This document shows positions 27,701 through 36,968 of a stretch of 64,000 nucleotides of DNA, one piece after another. The stretch lies in the NCBI GenBank assembly GCA_017470055.1, contig JAFUFD010000038.1, positions 57,499-121,498 on the forward strand, read 5' to 3'. A model generated the notes under the pieces. It saw only the letters and a list, made by a program, of their open reading frames with translations. It had not been told where the DNA came from and made no database searches. The DNA comes from Prevotella sp. Lineage in GTDB: Bacteria > Bacteroidota > Bacteroidia > Bacteroidales > Bacteroidaceae. Positions within the stretch are counted from its first letter, which is position 1. Each line of letters starts with the position of its first letter. Both the position numbers and the translations under genes were made by a program.

Positions 27701-28107
27701 CTGACATCCGCCATACCGGCAAGTTTGGTCTTCTCGGCGTCAATCTTTGACGAGGCACCCGTAAACAGGCGCTTGTCCTGTTTCATCATACCAACAGCAA
27801 CGACCTCCTGCAACTGGGTGGCATTAGGCTCAAGTACGACCTTCATGCCATTTTTGGGCGTAACGGTCTCCGTTATCATCCCGACATAACTTATCACAAG
27901 TTTCTTGCCAGCAGGTACGGTGATGGTGAAATTTCCGTCATAATCAGTGACTGTGGCAGTCTTCGTTCCTGCTACCGTAACTGTCGCGCCGATGACAGGT
28001 TCGTTGTCCTCGGCAGAAATAACGGTTCCTGTAATCTTTTGCTGGGCAAAGGCAAAGCCAAGACCCATGAAAAGACAGGCGAGAAACATCGTTAATCTTT
28101 TTTCCAT
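24748..28107 (-). CDS. SusC-family TonB-dependent transporter, left mirror operon
   Basis: The protein has 1119 residues. Signal peptide MEKRLTMFLACLFMGLGFAF, carboxypeptidase-like domain (NEPVIGATVTVAGTKTATV), plug (PLWVIDGVIYEDNVDVTADEL, ATSIYGARAMAGVIVITTKKG), barrel ending TATVRLGF. It is paralogous along its whole length to the divergent SusC at 28498. The predicted promoter inside the inverted-repeat-bounded segment faces this gene. Confidence 0.94.
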   Translation of the reverse strand: MEKRLTMFLACLFMGLGFAFAQQKITGTVISAEDNEPVIGATVTVAGTKTATVTDYDGNFTITVPAGKKLVISYVGMITETVTPKNGMKVVLEPNATQLQEVVAVGMMKQDKRLFTGASSKIDAEKTKLAGMADVSRSLEGRVAGVQVTNVSGTFGASPKIRVRGATSIYGNSKPLWVIDGVIYEDNVDVTADELASGDAKTLISSAVAGLNSDDIESFTILKDGSATSIYGARAMAGVIVITTKKGTAGRASVNYTGEFTTRLKPSYRDYNIMNSQEIMGVYQEMENKGWLSLENLANAEDTGIYGHMYQQLRRYDPSTGTFGLENTQAARNAYLQAAEFRNTDWFDLLFSNSFQQNHSVSISGGTERMQSYFSMSLMNDPGQYISASKVRRYTFNGNTSYDILKNLTVRLAAQGSYRNQEAPGSLNQSVDVVTGEVKRDFDINPFSFAMNTSRCLDPNINYTRFYSPFNIFDELRNNYNDIDVNELMFRAELEYKPIKTVTLTGLISTRMSSTRRQHNVMDNSNQANAYRAGTDAQDDNSTVRYSNPLLYTDPDNELAIPETVLPNGGIKYEYSDKMRSNNYRFMAEYRDVYNEKHVVNALLGSELSTVRRTSTNWTGWGYQFNNGGIVYTPYLWLKQMNEENTDYFGESFTQTNTLAYYAQAVYSFDQRYTINGTFRYEGTNRLGKSRQSRWLPTWNISGSYDITNEPFMKKTENWLSQLKLRASYSLTADTGPSYVTNAMAIYKTKNTWRPFTSAAETEIYISDLANSELTYEKKHEFNIGVDMGFLHNRIAFNFDAYWRNNYDLIGAVFTQGSGGQIQKMANVADMSSHGIEIGLSTVNIQTPKFQWTSDLIYSLAKNKITTLETSSRAVDLVSGQGYALEGYPVRSIFSYKFAGLNEEGLPMVYNEKGEKTVGDVNFQETENLEDFLIYEGPSDPTWYGSLNNTFTFTDNKFGKLNLDVFITYSGGNVVRLDPVFSYAYSDLSALPREFKNRWMMSGDENMTNIPTIASRNQVDRYGSTTLRTAYNAYNYSEARIAKGNFIRLKEISLVYTFPQGLLRKTHLLNTASIKLAATNLCLLYADKKLNGQDPEFINSGGVASPITKQLTATVRLGF

Positions 28108-28186
28108 ATACTCTCTCTTATAGATAATTATTAAATGCTATCTTCTTACATTCTTTAGCATGCCCTATCCGCCTCTTGTGGAGAGG
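28099..28186. repeat. Left arm of inverted repeat, locus 2
   Basis: It pairs with 28419-28506: 87 of 88 bases match in inverted orientation, covering the whole leader and the first three codons of both susC genes. The one difference lies at the inner edge (CCGCC against CCACC). Coding sequence further in differs at many third positions, so the non-coding leader is the better conserved part. Confidence 0.93.
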
Positions 28187-28204
28187 AATAAAGCAAAGAT
28201 TTTG

Positions 28205-28235
28205 CAAAGTTACAACATTTTTTTACAAATGGCAA
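28205..28235 (-). promoter_or_regulatory. Leftward promoter inside the inverted-repeat-bounded segment, locus 2
   Basis: On the minus strand TTGC (28232-28235), 19 bases and TAACTTTG (28205-28212). The string TTGCCAxTTGT before it is shared with the promoter at 6289-6321. The 232-bp segment 28187-28418 shows no rightward match. Near 28375-28399 a TATATA block is followed by GTACGCGC, as in locus 1. Confidence 0.65.
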
Positions 28236-28418
28236 GCAAAATTATAAAAATTACTCCTTTTTGTGCAATAATTTAATAAAATCGTCATTTTTCTACCCAT
28301 TTTATGTGATAACGTGCTAAACGACTTCCGTTTTGTTAATTCTGCGAATATAAAAGACAGGATGTAAACTACTATTATATATAAATGTACGCGCGAGAGA
28401 ATTGGCTTAAAATATCCA

Positions 28419-28506
28419 CCTCTCCACAAGAGGTGGATAGGGCATGCTAAAGAATGTAAGAAGATAGCATTTAATAATTATCTATAAGAGAGAGTATATG
28501 GAAAAA
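28419..28506. repeat. Right arm of inverted repeat, locus 2
   Basis: It is the partner of 28099-28186. The inner edge is a palindrome CCACCTCT / AGAGGTGG around CCACA (28416-28436), much like the inner edge of the right arm of locus 1 (CCACCTC / GAGGTGG). Confidence 0.93.
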
Positions 28507-31500
28507 CGACTAACAATGTTTTTTGCCTGCCTTTTCCTAAGCATAGGATTTGTCATGGCACAAACTAAAGTTACAGGAACCGTGATCTCTGCAGAAGACA
28601 ATGAGCCCATCATTGGAGCCTCAGTGATAGTCCAAGGAACTAAAACTGGTGTCATTACCGATGTGGATGGAAAATTTACAGTTGATATACCTGCAGGGAA
28701 GAAGATTACAGTAAGTTTTATTGGTATGGAAAGCCAGACCTTGGTGGCAAAAGACGGCATGCGCATCGTCTTACGTAATAGTGCCTCCCTCGAAGAAGTT
28801 GTCGTAACTGGTATGCAGAAGGTCGATAAGCGCCTGTTTACAGGTGCATCCACTAAGATTAACGCCAAGGATGCCAAGATTGACGGTATGGCAGATATCT
28901 CCCGTTCTTTGGAGGGGCGTGCCGCAGGTGTGTCAGTGCAGAATGTGTCGGGTACCTTTGGTACGGCTCCGAAGATCCGTGTCCGTGGTGCTACATCCAT
29001 TTATGGTAACTCCAAGCCTTTGTGGGTGGTTGATGGAGTCATCATGGAGGACGTGACAGATGTCAGTGCCGACGACCTTTCCTCTGGTGATGCCAACACC
29101 TTGATATCCAGTGCTATTGCTGGTCTGAACTCGGACGATATCGAGACTTTCGATATCCTGAAGGACGGAAGCGCCACCTCTATCTATGGTGCCCGTGCGA
29201 TGGCTGGTGTGATTGTTATCACCACCAAGAAGGGGCGTACAGGACAGGCTCGCATCAACTATACGGGTGAGTACACCATGCGCCTGAAACCCAGTTACTC
29301 TACTTTCAACATCATGAACTCGCAGGATCAGATGTCTGTTTATCAGGAGATGCAGCAGAAGGGTTATCTGAACTATGCGGAGACCTCTAATGCCGCAAGT
29401 AGTGGTGTCTATGGTAAGATGTACCAGTTGATTTCCCAGTACGATGCCACTTCTGGACAGTATGGGCTTGCCAACACGGCGGAGGCACGTGCCGACTATC
29501 TTCGTCAGGCAGAGTACCGTAACACCAACTGGTTTGACGAGTTGTTCACCAATGCTATTCAGCACAACCACTCTGTCAGTATCTCGACGGGTACAGACCG
29601 CTCCCAGACCTATGCCTCTATCTCGGCAATGTTTGACCCGGGGTGGACCAAGCAGTCAAAGGTGGAACGTTATACTGCTAATCTGAACAATACGTTTAAT
29701 ATATCGAAGAAACTGACGTTCAATATGATTGCCAACGCCAGTTACCGTAAGCAGCGTGCTCCCGGCACCCTGTCGTCTGAGGTTGACGTGGTGTCTGGTG
29801 AGGTTCACCGCTCTTTCGACATCAATCCCTATTCTTATGCGTTGAACACGTCTCGTGCCCTTGATGCGAATACATTTTATACCCGCAACTACGCTCCTTT
29901 CAATATCTTGCACGAATTGGAGAATAACTATATCGACCTTGGCGTCTTCGACATGCGTGTTCAGGGTGAGTTGAAGTACAAGCCCATTCGTCAGGTGGAG
30001 ATAGCCGTATTAGGTGCCTATAAGTTCAATCAGGCCACCCAGAACCATCATATCCTGGATGAGTCTAACCAGGCTCAAGCATATCGCTCGATGGCCACAA
30101 CGACCATCCGTAACTCGAACACTTTCCTTTACACGGATCCTGATGACATCTTTGCGATGCCTGTCACCGTGCTTCCCTATGGTGGTATCTACAACAAGAC
30201 CACCAATAGTATGAATGCTTGGGACTTCCGTTTTACGGCGGGCTACAACGACGCATTCCACAACGATACCCATATCGTCAACTTATATGGCGGTGTTGAG
30301 GTCAACAATATCGACCGCTCGTCCGATTGGTTCCGTGGTTGGGGTATGCAATACTCCTTAGGCGAGATCGCCAACTATGCCTATCAGGTATTCAAGAAAG
30401 GTGCAGAGGACAATTCCGACTACTTCACCTTGACCAATACCCATGAGCGTCGCGCTGCTTATTTCGGGACAGCGACCTATTCCTATAAGGGACGCTATAC
30501 CGTCAACGGAACCATCCGTTATGAGGGAACCAACAAACTTGGTAAGAGCCGTTCTGCACGCTGGCTGCCTACGTGGAACGTGTCTGCGGCATGGAATGCC
30601 CACGAAGAGCCTTGGTTTAAGAAAATCTTCAAAGAGGCTCTTTCCCATGCTACGCTGAAAGCGTCTTACTCACTGACAGCGGAGAGCGGTCCGTCATGGG
30701 TGACAAACTCCATGCCTGTGATCCGCAGTTACAACCCTTGGCGCCCGTCGGCAGGTCTGCGAGAGAGCGGACTGGAGGAGTCCGACCGTGCCAATGGCGA
30801 TTTGACTTTCGAGAAGAAGCATGAGTTCAATATTGGTGTTCAGTTGGGTTTCCTCAATAACCGCATCAACGTGGAGTTCGATTGGTATAAGCGTAATAAC
30901 TATGACTTGATTGGTATCGTGAACACCCAGATGGGCGGCATGAAATACGGTAACGTTGCCTCCATGAAGTCTAACGGTGTCGAGTTGAGCATCAACACCA
31001 CCAATATCAAGACCAAGGACTTCACTTGGAGCACCAATTTCATTTACTCGCATACGCATAATGAGGTGACGGAACTGGAGAACAACCAGCGTGTCATCGA
31101 CCTTATCAGCGGTTCAGGATTCGCTCTTGAGGGCTATCCCGTACGCTCACTGTTCTCTATTCCTTTCCGGGGACTGAACAACGAGGGTCTGCCGACCTTC
31201 CTCGATCAGGACGGAAATATCACGACAACAGGTATCTATTTCCAGACACAGGACAAGGAGAAACTCAGTTTCCTGGAGTATAGCGGTAGCGTTGACCCCA
31301 CCGATGTGGGCTCTTTGGGCAACATGTTTAAGTACAAGGGATTCTCCCTGAATGTGTTCATCACCTATAGTTTTGGTAATGTCGTTCGCCTGGATCCCAT
31401 CTTCAAGAATGCCTACAACGATCTGAACTCTATGTCCAAGGAGTTTGCCAACCGTTGGATGGTACCTGGTGACGAGAACTATACCACGATCCCCGTCATT

Positions 31501-31812
31501 GCCTCTTCTCGTCAGAACCGCAATGATACGAGCCTGAGTTATGCTTACAACGCATACAATTACTCTACAGAGCGTATCGCCAAGGGAGACTTCATCCGCA
31601 TGAAGGAGATCTCCTTCGGTTACGATTTCCCTGCAAGTCTCATCAGTCCACTCAAACTCAACAGTCTCTCACTGAAGTTGCAGGCCACTAACCTCTTCCT
31701 CTTCTATGCTGACAAGAAGTTGAACGGACAAGACCCGGAGTTCTTTAACACGGGTGGTGTCGCAGTACCACTGCCGAAGCAGTTCACACTGACACTCCGT
31801 TTGGGAATCTAA
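28498..31812 (+). CDS. SusC-family TonB-dependent transporter, right mirror operon
   Basis: The protein has 1104 residues. Signal peptide MEKRLTMFFACLFLSIGFVM, carboxypeptidase-like domain (NEPIIGASVIVQGTKTGVI), plug (PLWVVDGVIMEDVTDVSADDL, ATSIYGARAMAGVIVITTKKG), barrel ending TLTLRLGI. It is the whole-length paralogue of the SusC at 24748-28107. No promoter facing it is seen in the present orientation. Confidence 0.94.
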   Translation: MEKRLTMFFACLFLSIGFVMAQTKVTGTVISAEDNEPIIGASVIVQGTKTGVITDVDGKFTVDIPAGKKITVSFIGMESQTLVAKDGMRIVLRNSASLEEVVVTGMQKVDKRLFTGASTKINAKDAKIDGMADISRSLEGRAAGVSVQNVSGTFGTAPKIRVRGATSIYGNSKPLWVVDGVIMEDVTDVSADDLSSGDANTLISSAIAGLNSDDIETFDILKDGSATSIYGARAMAGVIVITTKKGRTGQARINYTGEYTMRLKPSYSTFNIMNSQDQMSVYQEMQQKGYLNYAETSNAASSGVYGKMYQLISQYDATSGQYGLANTAEARADYLRQAEYRNTNWFDELFTNAIQHNHSVSISTGTDRSQTYASISAMFDPGWTKQSKVERYTANLNNTFNISKKLTFNMIANASYRKQRAPGTLSSEVDVVSGEVHRSFDINPYSYALNTSRALDANTFYTRNYAPFNILHELENNYIDLGVFDMRVQGELKYKPIRQVEIAVLGAYKFNQATQNHHILDESNQAQAYRSMATTTIRNSNTFLYTDPDDIFAMPVTVLPYGGIYNKTTNSMNAWDFRFTAGYNDAFHNDTHIVNLYGGVEVNNIDRSSDWFRGWGMQYSLGEIANYAYQVFKKGAEDNSDYFTLTNTHERRAAYFGTATYSYKGRYTVNGTIRYEGTNKLGKSRSARWLPTWNVSAAWNAHEEPWFKKIFKEALSHATLKASYSLTAESGPSWVTNSMPVIRSYNPWRPSAGLRESGLEESDRANGDLTFEKKHEFNIGVQLGFLNNRINVEFDWYKRNNYDLIGIVNTQMGGMKYGNVASMKSNGVELSINTTNIKTKDFTWSTNFIYSHTHNEVTELENNQRVIDLISGSGFALEGYPVRSLFSIPFRGLNNEGLPTFLDQDGNITTTGIYFQTQDKEKLSFLEYSGSVDPTDVGSLGNMFKYKGFSLNVFITYSFGNVVRLDPIFKNAYNDLNSMSKEFANRWMVPGDENYTTIPVIASSRQNRNDTSLSYAYNAYNYSTERIAKGDFIRMKEISFGYDFPASLISPLKLNSLSLKLQATNLFLFYADKKLNGQDPEFFNTGGVAVPLPKQFTLTLRLGI

Positions 31813-31859
31813 TAGATGATTAAGGTGCAAAAGAAAACAGGTAAAAAAGAGATACGATT

Positions 31860-33515
31860 ATGAAGAAATATATTGGAATTTCCCTCCTTGTGCTGAGCAT
31901 GGGACTGGCATCATGCGATGACTTCCTTGACCAACTGCCCGACAATCGTACTGAGGCAAACACAGAGGAGAAGATACAGAAGTTACTGGTGTCAGCCTAT
32001 CCGACACACGACCACATGGCATTCACAGAGTACGCTTCCGACAATGTGGATGATATGGGTGCCAATAACCCCAATACGGAGCGTTTCCTCGATGAGATAT
32101 ACGGTTGGATGGATGTCACCGAGACAGACAATCAAGACCCTGAGAGTTATTGGATGGATCTCTATCAGTGTATCGAGACCGCCAACATGGCTTTGGAGGG
32201 TATTGAGTCAATGGGAGGTGCTACTACCACCTCCCTGAGAGAGGCACAGGCTGAGGCTCTCCTGTGCCGTGCCTACGCCCACTTTATGCTGGTCAATGTG
32301 TTTGCCACGCATTATGACGCTGGCGATGCCGAGGCATTAGGAGTCTCTTATGTCACAGCCACGGAGACGGAACTCAATCCACAATATGAGCGTGAGACGG
32401 TTCATGAGAACTACCAGCATATTGCGGAAGACTTGGAGATTGCTTTGCCTAACGTGGGCGACAGTTACTACGATGTTCCGAAGTATCATTTCAACAAGAA
32501 TGCCGCCTATGCCTTCGCCACCCGTTTCTATCTCTATTATGAGAAGTACGACAAGGCGATAGAGTATGCCAATAAGGTGCTTGGCACCAATCCTGCCTCC
32601 ATGTTGCGTGACTGGGCGGTGCTGAACAATATGCCTGACGGTTCTAACTACCAGCAGGATCCGACTACCAACCATGTCATTGAGCCTACACTGAACTGTA
32701 ACCTCCTGCTGCTGACCTCTTACTCGGGGCAGGGACTCTACTTCGGTGGCTTCTCCACATGGCACCGCTACTCACATTGTGCATACCTCGGACAGACGGA
32801 GACGATCTCCGCACTGGCAAGAGTCTGGGGAGGGGACTATACCTCATTTGCCATGAGTGTGAAGCGCTATTCCGGCTCTAATATGGATGCATGGTCACAA
32901 TGGCGTATGCCTTTCCTTTTCGAGTATACCGACCCTGTGGCACAGATTGGCTACCGCCATACTGTCTATAATGCCTTCACGGGTGATGAGGTCCTTCTTA
33001 ACCGTGCGGAGGCTTACGCCATGCTGGGGGACTATGACAAGGCTATCGCTGACCTGCAGATATGGATACGTAATACCAGTACCCAGAAGACCTATACCCT
33101 GACGATAGACCATGTGAACGAGTTCATGAATGGGATCACCTATGCTTACGATAACTCTGATGGTACGCCCAAGGGCGATATCTACTCTTCCTTGAAAAAA
33201 CACCTGCATCCAAAGTTCTCCATTGACGCAGAGGGGTCCACACAGGAGAATATCATCCAGTTGGTTCTTGCCGCACGTCGTTATGAGACCCTCCATGAGG
33301 GTAAGCGGTGGTTTGATATCAAACGCTGGGGTATCGAGATTCCTCGTCGTGTGATGAATGCCGGAGGAACGCCCGACCATATTAACGACTGGCTGACCGT
33401 TGACGACCCACGCCGTGCTGTCCAGATTCCTCAGAAAGTCCGTGAGGCGGGTTATACGCCAAACCCACGTGCGGTTGTTGACGATTCTGGCGACGCAGCA
33501 GTAAATCACCTTTAA
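31860..33515 (+). CDS. SusD/RagB-family lipoprotein, right mirror operon
   Basis: The protein has 551 residues, lipobox LASC (Cys19). DDFLDQLPDNRTEANTEEKI at the N-terminus and the C-terminal YETLHEGKRWFDIKRWGI are typical of SusD. It follows SusC by 47 bases and pairs with it. Confidence 0.93.
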   Translation: MKKYIGISLLVLSMGLASCDDFLDQLPDNRTEANTEEKIQKLLVSAYPTHDHMAFTEYASDNVDDMGANNPNTERFLDEIYGWMDVTETDNQDPESYWMDLYQCIETANMALEGIESMGGATTTSLREAQAEALLCRAYAHFMLVNVFATHYDAGDAEALGVSYVTATETELNPQYERETVHENYQHIAEDLEIALPNVGDSYYDVPKYHFNKNAAYAFATRFYLYYEKYDKAIEYANKVLGTNPASMLRDWAVLNNMPDGSNYQQDPTTNHVIEPTLNCNLLLLTSYSGQGLYFGGFSTWHRYSHCAYLGQTETISALARVWGGDYTSFAMSVKRYSGSNMDAWSQWRMPFLFEYTDPVAQIGYRHTVYNAFTGDEVLLNRAEAYAMLGDYDKAIADLQIWIRNTSTQKTYTLTIDHVNEFMNGITYAYDNSDGTPKGDIYSSLKKHLHPKFSIDAEGSTQENIIQLVLAARRYETLHEGKRWFDIKRWGIEIPRRVMNAGGTPDHINDWLTVDDPRRAVQIPQKVREAGYTPNPRAVVDDSGDAAVNHL

Positions 33516-33527
33516 CAAGAAGCAATT

Positions 33528-34508
33528 ATGAAAAAGAATATATTATTATTGTTGTCTGTCATGGTGCTGGCACAAGGGTTGACCTCTTGCTCCAGCGACG
33601 AGATGGAGGCCCAGAGCGTCATCTCTGTCACCACCTATGTGCCGAACGAGTTCGACCTCTGGCTGGAGGAGAACTTCCGCAATCCTTATAACATCGATTT
33701 CAAGTATCGCTATGAGGAGATAGAGAGTGACTTGAACTACTATACCGTCCCTGCCTCCTACGAGGAGTCGGTCAAGATGGCGCACTTGGTGAAATACCTC
33801 TGCGTAGAGACCTATAACGAGGTCGCTGGTATTGAGTTCACACGCTCACAGTTCCCGAAGATGTTCTTCCTTATCGGTGAGTGGGAGTATCGTAACAACG
33901 GCTCGTTTATCCTTGGTACTGCCGAGGGCGGTCGTAAGATCCTGCTGTCGGGTATGACCTACCTGAATCCAATCCTTGCGGGCTTGTCGGGGTATAACGA
34001 CTTCCCCTTTGAGTTTGGGACGGATATTGCGGAGAACCTGAATCACTATTATATCAAGACAATCCACCATGAGTTCACGCATATCCTGAACCAGACGAAG
34101 GACTATCCTACGGCATTCCGTCAGGTGACACCAAGTTCCTATGTTAGTGACAGCCAGTTCTCCGCACCCTACAACACGGCTTATCTGAAGCGTGGCTTTA
34201 TCTCAGCCTATGCCCAGACCAATACCACGGAGGACTTTGCCGAGATGGTGTCTGAGTATGTCACCCACTCTCCTGAGTGGTGGGAGGATCAGATGAAGGC
34301 TGCCGACACCAAGTGGGAGGACGATCCGGACCAGACACAGACGGGTCGTGTGCTCATTGAGCAGAAACTTGACATCACCCGAGACTATATGTACAGCACT
34401 TGGAGCATCGACCTTGATGAACTCCGTGAGTGCATTCTCCGCCGTCAGGCAGATATTATCAATGGTAAAATTGACCTGACCGACCTGACAATCAATGGAA
34501 CCAAATAA
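33528..34508 (+). CDS. SusD-associated zinc metallohydrolase lipoprotein, right mirror operon
   Basis: The protein has 326 residues, lipobox LTSC (Cys21). HHEFTHILNQ (about 180-189) carries HExxH. It is shorter than its left counterpart (413 residues), mostly at the C-terminus. Same family, same place in the operon, 12 bases after susD. Confidence 0.88.
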   Translation: MKKNILLLLSVMVLAQGLTSCSSDEMEAQSVISVTTYVPNEFDLWLEENFRNPYNIDFKYRYEEIESDLNYYTVPASYEESVKMAHLVKYLCVETYNEVAGIEFTRSQFPKMFFLIGEWEYRNNGSFILGTAEGGRKILLSGMTYLNPILAGLSGYNDFPFEFGTDIAENLNHYYIKTIHHEFTHILNQTKDYPTAFRQVTPSSYVSDSQFSAPYNTAYLKRGFISAYAQTNTTEDFAEMVSEYVTHSPEWWEDQMKAADTKWEDDPDQTQTGRVLIEQKLDITRDYMYSTWSIDLDELRECILRRQADIINGKIDLTDLTINGTK

Positions 34509-34524
34509 AAAAGGAGGGCTCACT

Positions 34525-35790
34525 ATGAACAAGAATATATTCACATACCTTTTCCTGATGCTGTCGGCACTGCTGTTGACATCGTGCTTGAAAGATCAGG
34601 AAGATGTGTTCGAGAAATCAGCATCTATCCGTTCCGCTGAATACCTCGAGAATGCGAGAAACATACTGACAGGCGCAGAGAACGGCTGGGTGATGAATTA
34701 TTATCCTGACAACCTGCAAAGTTACGGAGGCTATAGTTACGTGCTGAAGTTTAACGAAAGTAATGTGACCACATACTTCATCAATGGTGAGTATGAGTCA
34801 AAGGCACAAGGCGACGGAAGTGTCGTCAGCGTGCCTGTCCCAGAGACCAGTACCTACTCGCTCACCAACGAGGACGGTCCTGTGATCGCTTTCGACACCT
34901 ACAGTAACTATCTCCATTATTTTGCGACACCATCGGCAGGTGCCTATGAGGCAAAGGGCGGTGACTTTATCTTTATCATCCTCAATATCAGTGAGGACGA
35001 GAACACCATCACACTCAAAGGCAACCGCTCGGGCAATGAGGTGAAACTCTATCGCAACACGATGACACCAGAGGAGTATATCACCCGTAATAAGGCTATT
35101 ATAGACACACAACTCTATGAGGTCTTTGTCAATGGCGATGTGTCCATGACGCTCGACTTGGAGACGCAGCAGGTGACGATGGCTGTTGGAGAGGAGAGTG
35201 AGGACCAGTCGTTTATCCTGACAGACAAAGGTCTGAGATTCTACCAGCCTGTTACCGTGGGAGGTAAGACTTTCGACTCGTTCTCCTACGATAGCGCAAA
35301 CAATACTTATACGTCTGACGATAATGCGGGTTTGGTGCTCACGGGTACCCTGCCTGACGGATGGCAGTCGTATGAGGACCTGGCGGGGACATACTCCGTG
35401 GGCGACCATAACATCACGGTGAAGGCTAATGGTGACGGTGAGACCTACACTATCTCCGGCATGGCGGACGGCATCACAGGCGACATCACCGCTACTTATA
35501 AGTATACCACAGGCTCTTTCGTGCTGTCGCCGCAGTACATTGGTCCGTACTCTTCCCGTTACTATATCTGGCTGCTTGCCCATTCACCAGAGGGCGATCT
35601 CACTTGGGACACCTCCATCAAGTTCAAGGGACACAACAGCGCTACCGAGCCATTGACGATTACCTTCAGTTGTGCAGGATATGATACCTTCTGGGCTGGT
35701 GCCTTCGAGGAGGATCCCCCTACGGGCGACTCCTATGCCGGCTATTGGGAGCAGTACAGCAACCCGATGACATTCGTAAGAGTTGAATAA
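34525..35790 (+). CDS. DUF4302 lipoprotein, right mirror operon
   Basis: The protein has 421 residues from MNKNIFTYLF; lipobox LTSC. AENGWVMNYYPDNLQSYGGYSYVLKF matches DUF4302. The frame extends upstream to 34495, overlapping the previous gene, but the ATG at 34525 has a purine-rich AAGGAGGG 9 bases before it, rare in this phylum, so it is preferred. Confidence 0.86.
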   Translation: MNKNIFTYLFLMLSALLLTSCLKDQEDVFEKSASIRSAEYLENARNILTGAENGWVMNYYPDNLQSYGGYSYVLKFNESNVTTYFINGEYESKAQGDGSVVSVPVPETSTYSLTNEDGPVIAFDTYSNYLHYFATPSAGAYEAKGGDFIFIILNISEDENTITLKGNRSGNEVKLYRNTMTPEEYITRNKAIIDTQLYEVFVNGDVSMTLDLETQQVTMAVGEESEDQSFILTDKGLRFYQPVTVGGKTFDSFSYDSANNTYTSDDNAGLVLTGTLPDGWQSYEDLAGTYSVGDHNITVKANGDGETYTISGMADGITGDITATYKYTTGSFVLSPQYIGPYSSRYYIWLLAHSPEGDLTWDTSIKFKGHNSATEPLTITFSCAGYDTFWAGAFEEDPPTGDSYAGYWEQYSNPMTFVRVE

Positions 35791-35816
35791 TTGTATAACC
35801 AAGAAACTTTGAACTG

Positions 35817-36935
35817 ATGAAAAAGATATTAAGTTTTCTCCTATTGCTTGCTGGTGTGACTACGTTCACGTCGTGTAGCGACAATGATGCCACATATAGT
35901 GCTACAGACCCCCTGTCTATCACTCTTGCCGATGTGCTGTTTGGCGCAGGTGGTGGCGACGGCAGCATCGTTGCCAATACTACAGCAACACTCACTGCAA
36001 CGACGAATGCCGACTGGCTGAGCCTCGCTGTCAACGGGAATACGGTGACGGTGACCTCACAGCCAAACACCTCCTTGGAGGCTCGCTCGGCGAAAATCGT
36101 GGTTACTGCCTCCGATGGTACCACGGCAAATGTGATAGCCACCCAGCATGGTTTGCTCCTTGCCCTGAATGCAAGGACCTCCTATCTGTTCTCGAGCAAT
36201 GGCAATGAGCCAGGCATCATCTACGACAAGAGTAATGTGGACTTCGAGCAGGTGGTCTCCGACGATTGGATTCATCTGGAGAAAACGGAGGAGGGCTATG
36301 CCATCACCGTTGACGACAATACGGGAGAATACCGTCATGGCACCATCCGGTTGTCGTTCCCTGCCTCAGACTTCACGCAGGTCATCAATATCGGACAGTG
36401 GGGTGATACTTTCCCCTTTGCAGGACTTAACACGGCAACCTACGAAGATGCGGAGGGTAACAGTTACACAAAGACGGTCTCTGTCGTAGCCGACGAGACA
36501 GATGCGGAGGGTGATTCCTATCTGGTCAAGGGACTGATGGATGAGGGCGACCTCCTTCTTACGCTGAATACCAGGAATACCGATGCGGTGGAGTATTATG
36601 TCTCTGCGGGATATTCTCCTGGTACGCTCATAGAGGACGGAACGACCTATACGTTGCGCTGCCTACTTAGTGTCTACAATGTGAACACGGGTAGCCGCTA
36701 TTATCCTACGCAGGTGACAACTGTTGCCACCAGTGCTTATCGCATGGCGTTCGAATGGATGACGGATGAGGATGCGAATCCCTCGTTCAACTTCGTGCGC
36801 AATGATGCGCTCAGCGCAACATACACCACTGACGGCATTATCGTCTGCAAGTTCACCAATACCAACACCGCCGCCGCTGCGGCACGTAAGGGTATCGCCT
36901 ATGAGTTCTTGAATCTGAAGATAACATCCAAATAA
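35817..36935 (+). CDS. BACON-domain lipoprotein
   Basis: The protein has 372 residues, lipobox FTSC. Two BACON-like repeats are seen: ATTNADWLSLAVNGNTVTVTSQPN...RSAKIVVTASDG and SDDWIHLEKTEEGYAITVDDN...RHGTIRLSF. The C-terminal 180 residues are of unknown fold. BACON domains occur in surface glycan- or mucin-binding proteins of Bacteroidetes. There is no counterpart in the left operon; this is the one clear break in the mirror symmetry. Confidence 0.8.
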   Translation: MKKILSFLLLLAGVTTFTSCSDNDATYSATDPLSITLADVLFGAGGGDGSIVANTTATLTATTNADWLSLAVNGNTVTVTSQPNTSLEARSAKIVVTASDGTTANVIATQHGLLLALNARTSYLFSSNGNEPGIIYDKSNVDFEQVVSDDWIHLEKTEEGYAITVDDNTGEYRHGTIRLSFPASDFTQVINIGQWGDTFPFAGLNTATYEDAEGNSYTKTVSVVADETDAEGDSYLVKGLMDEGDLLLTLNTRNTDAVEYYVSAGYSPGTLIEDGTTYTLRCLLSVYNVNTGSRYYPTQVTTVATSAYRMAFEWMTDEDANPSFNFVRNDALSATYTTDGIIVCKFTNTNTAAAAARKGIAYEFLNLKITSK

Positions 36936-36968
36936 ACATATTATTAACAAATTAAACTAAATGGACGT

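Noticed and set aside
34495-34524. Start of the DUF4302 gene at 34495
   Set aside because: It would overlap the previous gene and place ten residues before the signal peptide; the ATG at 34525 has a purine-rich site in front.
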